A DNA stretch of 56,698 nt from Acidobacteriota bacterium (GTDB taxonomy: Bacteria > Acidobacteriota > Thermoanaerobaculia > Gp7-AA8), in assembly GCA_016184115.1 (NCBI GenBank), contig JACPDH010000085.1, positions 1 to 56,698 on the forward strand. Direction: 5' to 3'. Positions within the stretch are counted from its first letter, which is position 1, and every line of letters starts with the position of its first letter. Below are positions 13,005 through 20,989 of the stretch, piece by piece. The notes under the pieces were generated by a model. The model did no database searches. It saw nothing but the letters and a program-made list of their open reading frames with translations, and was not told where the DNA came from. The translations under genes were made by a program, and so were the position numbers.

Positions 13005-13103
13005 GTAGTGGCAACGGCCTCTGGCCGTTGCGGCGGCGCCACCGGCGCCGCACCCCTGCGGCGCTCACGCGCCGCCACGGAGGCGGGACGCCTCCGCCAC
13101 TAC
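13005..13103. repeat. Four hairpins inside an outer stem (REP-like cloverleaf)
   Basis: An outer stem GTAGTGGC (13005-13012) with GCCACTAC (13096-13103) encloses four consecutive perfect hairpins with 3-4 base loops: 13011-13031 (9 bp, loop TCT), 13034-13050 (7 bp, loop ACC), 13058-13075 (7 bp, loop TCAC) and 13079-13095 (7 bp, loop GGA). The first hairpin shares two bases with the outer stem. There is no T-run, so it is not a standard terminator. It lies between the convergent ppdK and the minus-strand genes below. Confidence 0.75.
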
Positions 13104-13146
13104 TGCACGTCACTCCGGATTGTGGGGGCGACCGCCTTCGCCGCGA

Positions 13147-13440
13147 TCACGTCGCCGTTCCCTCGTCACGCCAGGTCCGCCACACGGCCGTCGCACGCTC
13201 GACGTCGTTCCACCCGAGAGTCCCATCAGCCTTCACACCGTTGATGCAGGCGATCGCCGCCTCCGCTTCGACCGCCGACGCAGGCTCGCACTGCTGCCAT
13301 TGCATGTGCGGAAAATACCAGCGCACTTCGGTCCGCGCCCCACGAACGATCACGAGGAACACACGCCCCGTTGGACGAGCACCGACGAGAAACCAGGAGA
13401 GACCTCGTGGAGAGTCAGAACCCGAATCGAGCACGATCAT
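13147..13440 (-). CDS. Small hypothetical protein
   Basis: A 97-residue frame with plausible composition (five Trp, segments FLVIVRGARTEVRWYFPHM and VEAEAAIACINGVKADG). It is downstream of, and on the same strand as, the MshEN gene after a 58-base gap, so it could be its last co-transcribed partner. The start ATG has no clear Shine-Dalgarno. I recognise no family. Antisense frames here have arginine/serine-rich shadow composition, which favours this strand, but the call is tentative. Confidence 0.45.
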   Translation of the reverse strand: MIVLDSGSDSPRGLSWFLVGARPTGRVFLVIVRGARTEVRWYFPHMQWQQCEPASAVEAEAAIACINGVKADGTLGWNDVERATAVWRTWRDEGTAT

Positions 13441-13498
13441 GACGCGTGTTCAACCCCGTCTCGTGGACCGGTCGCGGCCAGCCGCGACGAGCCGGTCG

Positions 13499-14281
13499 CT
13501 ATTCGTGATGCCGCGCCGTGACGCGCTCACGCATCGCCTCGGCAGCTTCGACCTTGCGCAGCACGCGCTCGACCAGCATCCAGATTTCGTCGAGCCGCGC
13601 CTCGATCTTCCCGAGTCGTGCGTCCAGATCCGCATTCTCGATCTCCTCGATCAGATCCATGAACATCGGATCTGACGGCGCGTTATAGGCGGGTCCCTGT
13701 GCCACATCGGTCGCCGTGCTGTCGGGGTCCTGTTGCGTGATCTCGGGGTAGAGCTCCCGTACCATCTTCTCGATCGAGCTCTGCGGTGCGATCATCGGGC
13801 TCACGTCCATACCTGTCGCGTCTTCAATCGCATGGATGACCGCGAGGTCGGTCGGATCCGACATCGCAACCTGCAACTTCTCTCCGTCGAGGCGTACCGG
13901 CACCGCGTGAAATTCGCGCGCAATCTTCGGCGGGATCCGCCGCAACACCTTCTTCGGAATGTCGATGTTGAGCAGGCTGATGCACGGCACGTCGATCTGT
14001 TTCGAGAGAAAGGCGGCGAGTACGTTCTCGTCGATGAACTTCAGCTCGACGAGCGTCGAGCCGAATTTGCGCCCCGTGCGCTTCTGTTGCTCGAGCGCGA
14101 CCGACATCTGAACCTCGTCGATCAGATTGGCAGCGAGCAGCATGTAGCCTAGATTCTGGCGCTCCACGGGCGATGATCTCCGAAAGGATTCTACGCCGTG
14201 GCGAAAGGTCGGATCCTTATCCGACGATAGTTCCGTTCCTGTCACCTCGATCGCGGAAACTGCGCCGCCCGACCCAGCCAT
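13499..14281 (-). CDS. Stand-alone MshEN (GspE/PilB N-terminal) domain protein
   Basis: 260 residues. Residues about 42-110 carry two tandem MshEN-type motifs, LGYMLLAANLIDEVQMSVAL and FGSTLVELKFIDENVLAAFL, the c-di-GMP-binding pattern known from MshE/PilB N-termini. They are followed by the usual VPCISLLNIDIPKKVLRRIP and REFHAVPVRLDGEKLQVAMS of the T2SSE_N domain. No Walker A or AAA+ ATPase follows. Instead there is a C-terminal acidic region and a coiled-coil-like tail (ARLGKIEARLDEIWMLVERVL). So it looks like a free-standing regulatory or adaptor domain rather than a motor. Binding of c-di-GMP is inferred from the motifs; some positions deviate (Asn for the usual Gly in the first motif). 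Confidence 0.85.
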   Translation of the reverse strand: MAGSGGAVSAIEVTGTELSSDKDPTFRHGVESFRRSSPVERQNLGYMLLAANLIDEVQMSVALEQQKRTGRKFGSTLVELKFIDENVLAAFLSKQIDVPCISLLNIDIPKKVLRRIPPKIAREFHAVPVRLDGEKLQVAMSDPTDLAVIHAIEDATGMDVSPMIAPQSSIEKMVRELYPEITQQDPDSTATDVAQGPAYNAPSDPMFMDLIEEIENADLDARLGKIEARLDEIWMLVERVLRKVEAAEAMRERVTARHHE

Positions 14282-14351
14282 ATCTTCACCACCCGAGGCG
14301 TCAGCAGCGGCGACACACTAAACTTACGACGCAGCCGCACGACGCACGCTG

Positions 14352-15758
14352 ATGGAGACCGTAGATCGCAAGCGCGAGCAACACGATGGAGTAGGCGGCG
14401 AGAAGGGCGAGATCATCGGCGTTCGTGCGTCAACCGGGGGCGTGGTCGTTTTCCTCGCAGCGATCTTCGCATCGATGCCCCCCGCGTCGTCGAGACTCGG
14501 CGTCACGGCGTTTCTCGCCTTGTACGCGACGGCGCTCGCGCTCTGGTTCACACTCGCGCGGCAATCGCGGCTGCAGAAGCTTCCCCCCGCGTTCGCCGTG
14601 ACTGTCACCGTGGCGATCATTCTTCGCGCTGCGTTTCTTCCATTCGATCCCACCCTCTCACAAGATGTGCAGCGCTACCGCTGGGATGGCCTGGTCGCGA
14701 AGAGCGGCGCGAACCCTTATCGATACCCTCCCGAAGCTCCAGAGCTCGCGCAGCTCCACACCAACTGGCACCGGCTCATCAACCACCCCGAGATCGCGAC
14801 GATCTATCCCCCCGCGGCCCAGGGGCTGTTTGCGTTGCTCGCCCTTGCCGGAAATTCACTTTTCGTGTGGCGCCTCGCCTTTCTCGCGTTTGATCTCGCC
14901 ACGATCCGATTGCTCCGCCCGCGTGACGCGTGGCTCTGGGCGACCTGCCCTCTCGTCGTCGTCGAAGGCTTCTGGAGCCTGCATCTCGAGATCGCCGCCG
15001 TAGCGCTTCTGGTCGCGTCGGTGCGCGCTGTCGCGCAACGCAACTCCGCCACAGGAGGGGTCGCCGCGGGTCTCGCAGCGGGAATGAAGGTCGTGCCTAT
15101 CGCCGCACTCCCCGCGCTCGCGTTATTCAGCAATCGCCGCGCGCGCTTCGTCGCGTTCGCTCTCGTAACACTGATCGCGCCGGCACTGCCGTTCCTTTCG
15201 ATGGGGCCGCTGATGCCAGGCTTCGGTGACTATGCCAGCCGCTGGGAGTTCAACGCACCGCTCTACGAATCGGTGCACTGGCTCGTCGATGCCGCACACA
15301 TCGACAACGCCGCGAAAACGCTCTTTACCTCGCTCAAGGATCCTCTGCATGCGGAGTCGATCGCGCCGTTCGTCTATGCACAGCTTCACGCCGAACGGAT
15401 GGCTCGGGCGATCTGCCTTCTCGCCTTCCTCGCCGGGCTTTTCGCCGCCGTGCGACTCCCAACTCTCGAGGCGCGCGTCGCGTGGTCGATCGCGGCGCTC
15501 CTCATCGTCTCGCCGGCGCTCCATCCATGGTACTGGCTCGTCCTGCTCCCGTTCGCCTTCGAGGCGGAGTCGTTTCTCCTCGTCGCCCTCGCCGTCGCAA
15601 GTCCTGCGTCCTACCTCCTCTATGGCGGCGGAGCGGTCATGACCGCCGCGGCGCGGAGCATGGCCTGGCTCGTCCCGGCAATCACCGCCCTTGTGTACCG
15701 GCGTAGAATAGGATTCTCGAGACCGGAGGCCCCGGTGAATCAAGCCCCGGCCGCGTAA
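14352..15758 (+). CDS. GT-C fold membrane glycosyltransferase (GT87/DUF2029-like)
   Basis: A 468-residue polytopic protein with around 10-12 predicted membrane segments. The first extracytoplasmic loop has the catalytic-type pattern DPTLSQDVQRYRWDGLVAKSGANPYRYPP, close to the D..RY.WDG...G.NPY motif of polyprenol-phosphate mannose-dependent transferases. IYPPAAQGLFAL and a C-terminal SPALHPWYWLVLLPF segment also fit. It probably moves a sugar from a polyprenyl-phosphate donor onto a glycan or protein on the outer face of the inner membrane. Acceptor and sugar cannot be read from sequence. The soluble N-terminal 24 residues are basic and the exact start is uncertain. Confidence 0.8.
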   Translation: METVDRKREQHDGVGGEKGEIIGVRASTGGVVVFLAAIFASMPPASSRLGVTAFLALYATALALWFTLARQSRLQKLPPAFAVTVTVAIILRAAFLPFDPTLSQDVQRYRWDGLVAKSGANPYRYPPEAPELAQLHTNWHRLINHPEIATIYPPAAQGLFALLALAGNSLFVWRLAFLAFDLATIRLLRPRDAWLWATCPLVVVEGFWSLHLEIAAVALLVASVRAVAQRNSATGGVAAGLAAGMKVVPIAALPALALFSNRRARFVAFALVTLIAPALPFLSMGPLMPGFGDYASRWEFNAPLYESVHWLVDAAHIDNAAKTLFTSLKDPLHAESIAPFVYAQLHAERMARAICLLAFLAGLFAAVRLPTLEARVAWSIAALLIVSPALHPWYWLVLLPFAFEAESFLLVALAVASPASYLLYGGGAVMTAAARSMAWLVPAITALVYRRRIGFSRPEAPVNQAPAA

Positions 15759-15794
15759 CGAAACCCGGAGTCGTAACGCGGCGTCAAAGGCAAA

Positions 15795-17015
15795 GTGCGA
15801 CTCACGTACACGACCATTCTGCTTCTCCTCGCGATCGGCGCACTCTCCACCGCGTGCGGCGGAGGAACGACTGACGCGTCGTCCGCGACGGCGAACGTCC
15901 CTCTTCTCGTCACGCGCGGCGACTTCCGCGAAACCATCCATCTCTCGGGTGAGATCGAGGCCGCGGAGGGAGTGACGATCACCGTTCCCCGCCTGCCAAA
16001 CTGGCAGACGACGATCAAGACGATCGTCGCCGACGGCACGCGCGTCGAACAAGGCGCCGTGATCGCCGAGCTCGACTCGACGCCGTTCTCCACCGGCCTC
16101 GAGCAAAAGCGCGACCAGTACGCCGACAACGTTCAAGAACGCACGAAACAGCTCTCGCGCAGTGCGGCCGACCTGGAGAAGCTCGAGCTCGACCTCGAAA
16201 AGGCACGGATCGAGCTCGAGAAAGCGAAGACCAAAGCGGCGGTCCCGCCCGAGATCCTGCCTCGGCGTGAGTACGAAGAGAACCAGCTCGCACTTCGCCG
16301 CGCCGAAGTCACGCACGAAAAGGCGCGCAACGACCTCGAGTCGCGGAGGCGCGCCGAAAAGGCAACCCTCGCCAATCTCCAGATTCAGATCGAAAAGGCA
16401 GGCGCCGAGATCGGCACCGCCGAAGCAGCGATCTCGTCGATGTCGCTCCTCGCTCCCTCGGCCGGCGTTGTCATCGTAGGCGAAAACCCCGAGACCGGCA
16501 GGAAGTTCCAGCAGAGCGACACCGTCTGGGTCGGAATGGAGATCATCTCCATCCCTAACCTCGACACTCTTCGCGTCAGCGCAATCGTCGTCGATGTCGA
16601 CGACGGCAGAGTCGTGCCGGGCCAGCGCGTCGAGGTCGTACCCGACGCCTACCCCGAGATCAGGCTCGTCGGTCGCATCGAATCGGTCACGACCGCAGCG
16701 AACAGCCTAACGCCGGAATCGCTCCGTCGCGGCTTCATCGCGACCGTCGCCATCGACCGCGACTCGACGACCGACAAGCTCCGCCCCGGCTTCTCGGTGC
16801 GCGCGACCGTCGTTCGGAGTGAGACGAAGGGAGCGCTTCTCGTCCCGCGCGCCGCGCTCGTCGCGACTGCGGACGGCTCGAAGGCGCGACTGCGCAATGG
16901 CGCGCTGGTTCCCGTGAAGCTCGGCGCGTGCAACGACCACGACTGCATTCTTCTCGACGGGCTCGAGCTCGGAGACGCCCTCTCCTCCGTGCCTTCCGCA
17001 AAGGAGAGCTCGTGA
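15795..17015 (+). CDS. HlyD/MacA-type periplasmic adaptor, lipoprotein (first of three)
   Basis: A 406-residue membrane fusion protein. The N-terminus MRLTYTTILLLLAIGALSTACG is a lipoprotein signal with lipobox STAC. A barrel-sandwich half (GDFRETIHLSGEIEAAEGVTI...VADGTRVEQGAVIAELD) precedes a long coiled-coil hairpin (about residues 95-205). Then come the second lipoyl half and beta-barrel domains ending LLVPRAALVATADGSKARLRNG. It starts with GTG at 15795. It overlaps the next adaptor by 4 bases, so translation is coupled. Adaptors of this class link inner-membrane ABC permeases to TolC-like channels. Confidence 0.9.
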   Translation: MRLTYTTILLLLAIGALSTACGGGTTDASSATANVPLLVTRGDFRETIHLSGEIEAAEGVTITVPRLPNWQTTIKTIVADGTRVEQGAVIAELDSTPFSTGLEQKRDQYADNVQERTKQLSRSAADLEKLELDLEKARIELEKAKTKAAVPPEILPRREYEENQLALRRAEVTHEKARNDLESRRRAEKATLANLQIQIEKAGAEIGTAEAAISSMSLLAPSAGVVIVGENPETGRKFQQSDTVWVGMEIISIPNLDTLRVSAIVVDVDDGRVVPGQRVEVVPDAYPEIRLVGRIESVTTAANSLTPESLRRGFIATVAIDRDSTTDKLRPGFSVRATVVRSETKGALLVPRAALVATADGSKARLRNGALVPVKLGACNDHDCILLDGLELGDALSSVPSAKESS

Positions 17016-18247
17016 CGCCGCGTCGCCGCAGACTCTCCATCGGCGGCGCAGCCGTCGCGCTCGCCCTGTTCGGCGTCGCCGCGATCGACCGACAGCTCTC
17101 CGAGACGAACGCATCGTTCGAGACGGCGAAGCGCGAAGATCTCGTCATCGGCGCCGAGGTCCGCGGTTCCCTGTTCGCGGAGGAGACCGACACGCTCACG
17201 CCACCACAGTTGCAGAACGTCTGGCGCTACCAGATCGCGAGCCTCGCTCCCGAAGGGGGAGACGTAAAGAAGGGCGATCCCGTGATCGGCTTCGACACTT
17301 CGGAGCAGTCGCGTGAGCTGCAGGAGGAGACGGCGAAGCGCGATTCGGTCCAGAAACAGATCGAGAAGCGACGCGCAGATCTCAAGCTCGAGAGGGCGAC
17401 CGAGTCGCTCGCCCTCGAGGAGGCGCGCGCACGCCTTCGCAAGGCCGCTCTCAAACTCGAGACGCCTTCGAGCGTCATCTCGATCACCGAGCTACAGACT
17501 GCGCGGGCCGATCACGAGATCGCGCGCCAGGAGATCATCCACCTCGAAACGAGGCTCGAGGCGATCGACGACGCCGCGGTCGAGGAGCTCGAGTTGCTCG
17601 TACGCCGCTTCGAGCGCGCGAAGCGGCGTACGAGCGAGCTCGAGTTTGCGATCGAGGCGATGACGGTCAAGGCGCCACGCGACGGCATCGTCGTCATGGT
17701 TCAGTCGTGGAACGGCGAGAAGAAGAAGGTCGGCGACGCCGCCTGGCGCGGCGAACCGATCGTCGAGATCCCCAACCTCGAGAAGATGCGCGCCCGAGGT
17801 GACGTCGACGAGGCCGAGTCGGGGCGCCTCGAGAAAGCGCAGGGGGTCTCGCTGCGCCTCGACGCACAACCTGACCTCGAGCTTCGCGGCCGGATCGACG
17901 TCGTCGCCGAAGGAGTACGCAACGAATCGCGCAGCGTGTCCCTCAAAGTTCTCCCGGTCGAGATCGCTCTCGACCGCGTCGACAAGGCACTCATGAAGCC
18001 GGGCATGCGCTTCCGCGGCACGGTCGAGTACGAGCGCGTCGCGAACGCCGTCGTCGTGCCGCTCGACGCGATCTTCGACTCGCCGGCCGGCCCGGTCGTT
18101 CGCCGCAAGGGTCTCTGGGGCACCCGCAACATCGAAGTCCAGCTAGGAAAGAGAAATCGTGAAAAGGTCGAGGTGCTGTCGGGCGTCGAATCGGGCGATC
18201 GCGTGCTCGTGAGGCGCGAAGCCTCCTCCGAGGAGGATTCGAAATGA
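17012..18247 (+). CDS. HlyD/MacA-type periplasmic adaptor (second of three)
   Basis: A 411-residue adaptor with an N-terminal membrane anchor (RRLSIGGAAVALALFGVAAI), a lipoyl-like strand pair (TLTPPQLQNVWRYQIASLAPEGGDVKKGDPVIGFD), a long charged coiled coil (about residues 90-205), and a C-terminal barrel (ANAVVVPLDAIFDSPAGPVVRR). The GTG start at 17012 overlaps the first adaptor's stop and has AAGGAGAG upstream; a longer reading of the frame would run back into the preceding gene. Its stop overlaps the third adaptor (ATGA). Sequence similarity to its neighbours is modest, suggesting an old duplication rather than a recent copy. Confidence 0.88.
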   Translation: MTPRRRRLSIGGAAVALALFGVAAIDRQLSETNASFETAKREDLVIGAEVRGSLFAEETDTLTPPQLQNVWRYQIASLAPEGGDVKKGDPVIGFDTSEQSRELQEETAKRDSVQKQIEKRRADLKLERATESLALEEARARLRKAALKLETPSSVISITELQTARADHEIARQEIIHLETRLEAIDDAAVEELELLVRRFERAKRRTSELEFAIEAMTVKAPRDGIVVMVQSWNGEKKKVGDAAWRGEPIVEIPNLEKMRARGDVDEAESGRLEKAQGVSLRLDAQPDLELRGRIDVVAEGVRNESRSVSLKVLPVEIALDRVDKALMKPGMRFRGTVEYERVANAVVVPLDAIFDSPAGPVVRRKGLWGTRNIEVQLGKRNREKVEVLSGVESGDRVLVRREASSEEDSK

Positions 18248-19473
18248 CGCGCCGCCGCATGATCGTTCTCGCCGCCGCCGTCGCCAGCGCCGCGATCACG
18301 CTCGTCGTCGTCGTCCGGTGGCGGCAGGCCCCCGAGATCCCGACCTTCACCGTCACCGAAAGCCCCTTTCGCCGGCACGTCACGGCCGAAGGCGAGCTCC
18401 GCGCGCTGAAATCGACCCCGGTCACGACCCCGGTTCGAATCCGGCGGCCAGTCCGCGTTGCGACGCTCTTACCTAACGGCTCGCGCGTGAAGAAGGACGA
18501 CATTCTCGTCACCTTCGATCCCACCGATTTCGAGAACGAAATGCGCGATGGCCAGTCGGCATCCGGAACCGCACGGAACAACCTCGAGCGGCAGGACATG
18601 CTGAGCGCCGCCACGTCGAAGAACCTCACGCTCGACGCGAATCAGGCGCAGCGCGAGTACGACGCGGCGCAGCAGTTCGCTTCCAAGGACGTGGAGATCT
18701 TCTCCCGCTTCGTCGTGATCGAGTCGCAGATCGACCAGGACCTGGCGCTGCAGCGCCGCGACAACGCCGAAAACAACAAGACGACGCGCGGACAGCAGGC
18801 CGCCGCCGATCGACAGATCGCCGAGATCGAACGGCGCGTAGCCGAGATCAAGATCGATGGCGCGCGCGAAGGGCTCGACTCACTCGTCATCCGCGCTCCG
18901 CACGACGGCGTCTTCGTCCTCAAGCCTAACCCGTGGGACGGCGATTTCGTCAAGGTCGGCAAGACGGTCTGGCGCGGCATGCCGATCGGCGAGCTCCCCG
19001 ATCTCGCCACCATGGAGGCCGAGATCTTCGTCCTCGAGGCGGACGCAGGTGGACTCAAGAGTGGAGTACCCGTCTCGCTCGTCGTCGAGTCGGATGGCGG
19101 CAGGAAGCACGAGGGGAAGATCAAGAGCGTCGAGCCGCTCGCTCGTCCCCGCACGCGCGGCGTGCCGGTACAGTTCTTCAGCGCGATCGTCGAGATCGCG
19201 AAGACCGATCCCGCCGTGATGAAGCCGGGCGCGCGCATCCGCGCCACGCTCATTCTCGAGAAGCGCGACAAAGCAATCGCGATCCCCCGCAACGCCCTTT
19301 TCGAGCGAAAGGGGAAGCGCGTCGTCTTCCGTCGCAACGGCGGCTCCTTCGTTCCTGTCGAGGTCACGCTCGGCTCCGCATCGCCCGGCAAGGTGATCGT
19401 CGAGAAGGGGCTCAAACCGGGCGATGTCATCGCCCTCGCCGATCCCGAAGCGGAGAAGGAGGCGCGACAATGA
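18244..19473 (+). CDS. HlyD/MacA-type periplasmic adaptor (third of three)
   Basis: A 409-residue adaptor. TM anchor RRRMIVLAAAVASAAITLVVVV, barrel-sandwich half with VATLLPNGSRVKKDDILVTFDPTDFE, coiled coil (about residues 90-205), then PHDGVFVLKPNPWDGDFVKVGKTVWRG, the second lipoyl half, and a beta-barrel ending AIAIPRNALFERKGKRVVF. The ATG overlaps the previous stop, and its own stop overlaps the permease start, so all four genes form one coupled string. It is the adaptor closest to the permease and therefore the best candidate for its direct MacA-type partner. Confidence 0.9.
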   Translation: MTRRRMIVLAAAVASAAITLVVVVRWRQAPEIPTFTVTESPFRRHVTAEGELRALKSTPVTTPVRIRRPVRVATLLPNGSRVKKDDILVTFDPTDFENEMRDGQSASGTARNNLERQDMLSAATSKNLTLDANQAQREYDAAQQFASKDVEIFSRFVVIESQIDQDLALQRRDNAENNKTTRGQQAAADRQIAEIERRVAEIKIDGAREGLDSLVIRAPHDGVFVLKPNPWDGDFVKVGKTVWRGMPIGELPDLATMEAEIFVLEADAGGLKSGVPVSLVVESDGGRKHEGKIKSVEPLARPRTRGVPVQFFSAIVEIAKTDPAVMKPGARIRATLILEKRDKAIAIPRNALFERKGKRVVFRRNGGSFVPVEVTLGSASPGKVIVEKGLKPGDVIALADPEAEKEARQ

Positions 19474-20702
19474 CCTTCGAGGAGTCGCTCCTCACCGCGC
19501 TCGCCAACCTGCGCGCGCACAAACTGCGAACGACGCTCACCATGCTCGGCATGATCTTCGGCGTCGGCGCGGTCATCGCGATGCTCTCGATCGGCGCCGG
19601 AGCCGAAAAGCAGGCGCTCGCCTCGATCGGAAGTCTCGGTGTGCGCAACGTCCTCATCCGAACGACCGAGCTCGATGACGAAGAAACGAAGGAGATCCGA
19701 AAGAAGTCGCTCGGTGTCTCGATCCGCGATGGTGAAGCGATCGCCGAGGCGGTCGACGGCGTCGAAGCGGTGCTCCCGCGCATCGAAGTCAAAGTGCACC
19801 GAATCTCCTCGGCGGGACGCAAGACCGAGGGAAAGGTGCAGGGCGTTGCGTGGACGAGCTCTCGTGCGCTGCCGCTCGTCGAGGGACGCAGCCTCGACGC
19901 ACGCGACGAGTCGACACACGCCCAGGTCTGCCTCATCGGCCCGAGGATCCGCAACGAGCTCTTCGGCTACGGCACCGCGGTCGGCCGGACGCTGAAGGTC
20001 AACGACGTCTGGCTCGAGGTCGTCGGCGTCCTCGGTTCGTCGCCGGGAAGTGCATCGAAGGTCGAGGGGATGCCGGCGATGTCGACTTCACGCGAGATCT
20101 ATCTGCCCGTCTCCACCGCGCAGCGGAAGTTCGACCGCAACCCGCTCGACTCCCCGGTCGACGAGCTCGTCGTCCGGCTGCGTGTAGGCGTCTCGCCCGC
20201 CGCGTCCGCGGAGCTGATGAAGACACTTCTCGACCGGCTCCATGCTGGAGAGAAAGACTACGAGATCATCGTCCCTGAAGCGCTGCTCGAGCAGAGCAGG
20301 AAGACGCAGAGGATCTTCGCGATCGTGATGGGCTCGATCGCCGGAATCTCGCTCCTCGTCGGCGGGATCGGGATCATGAACATCATGCTCGCGTCGGTGC
20401 TCGAGCGGACGCGCGAGATCGGCATCCGCCGCGCTCTCGGGGCGCGGCCCAAGGACATCCGCACGCAGTTCGTGATCGAAGCGTTCTCGATCAGCATCGC
20501 CGGCGGCTTCGTCGGCATCGTCACGGGAGTTGCGCTCGCGCGCGTCGTCGCGGCCTCGGCCGGCTGGCCGACCGTGGTGACGATCGCGTCGCTCGTACTC
20601 TCCACTGGCGTGTCGATGCTCGTCGGCCTCGCGTCGGGAATCTACCCCGCCATGCGCGCCGCAGAGCTCGATCCGATCGAAGCGCTCAGTGCTAAGTCCT
20701 GA
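19470..20702 (+). CDS. MacB-type ABC transporter permease (FtsX-like)
   Basis: A 410-residue permease of the MacB/LolE family. N-terminal TM1 with ALANLRAHKLRTTLTMLGMIFGVGAVIAML, a large periplasmic domain (about residues 45-270), then three C-terminal membrane segments with the hallmark GGIGIMNIMLASVLERTREIGIRRALGA and a final PAMRAAELDPIEALSAK. These proteins use mechanotransmission to push substrates from the periplasm through TolC. No ATP-binding subunit or fused nucleotide-binding domain is present in the operon. The ATG at 19470 overlaps the third adaptor's stop. The last codons and the stop TGA lie inside the heptamer array that follows. Confidence 0.93.
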   Translation: MTFEESLLTALANLRAHKLRTTLTMLGMIFGVGAVIAMLSIGAGAEKQALASIGSLGVRNVLIRTTELDDEETKEIRKKSLGVSIRDGEAIAEAVDGVEAVLPRIEVKVHRISSAGRKTEGKVQGVAWTSSRALPLVEGRSLDARDESTHAQVCLIGPRIRNELFGYGTAVGRTLKVNDVWLEVVGVLGSSPGSASKVEGMPAMSTSREIYLPVSTAQRKFDRNPLDSPVDELVVRLRVGVSPAASAELMKTLLDRLHAGEKDYEIIVPEALLEQSRKTQRIFAIVMGSIAGISLLVGGIGIMNIMLASVLERTREIGIRRALGARPKDIRTQFVIEAFSISIAGGFVGIVTGVALARVVAASAGWPTVVTIASLVLSTGVSMLVGLASGIYPAMRAAELDPIEALSAKS

Positions 20703-20989
20703 GTCCTCAGTCCTCAGTCCTGAGTCCTCAGTCCTGAGTCCTAAGTCCCGAGCCCTGAGTACGGGGTGTGCTGAGCGACAAACCGCGAGGACTCAGCAGG
20801 GAGAGCGCAGGAACGACACATCGCACTGAGTAGATGTCCAAGGCCGTTTTGGCTCGATTCGCGCGGTTCTACGAGTTGGAGTACTGGAGACCCGCCCTGA
20901 AATCAGCGATCAACATCGCAAACCCAATACTAGGTACTCAGGACTAAGGACTCAGGACTCAGGACTGAGGACTCAGGACTGAGGACTCA
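20684..20989. repeat. Facing heptamer arrays (AGTCCTN) between convergent genes
   Basis: About ten units of the pattern AGTCCTG/AGTCCTC run from about 20684 to 20760. The inverted version (GGACTCA/GGACTGA) runs from about 20934 to 20989. They can pair into a long stem around a loop of about 170 bases. The TGA stop codons of both convergent neighbours (permease at 20700-20702, gpsA at 20989-20987) are part of the repeat word TGAGTCC. It is not CRISPR: there are no spacers. No promoter or gene is seen in the loop. Confidence 0.9.

Noticed and set aside
13028-13675. Plus-strand protein overlapping the MshEN gene end
   Set aside because: Arg/Ser/Pro-rich shadow reading across the hairpin array and the antisense of two minus-strand frames.
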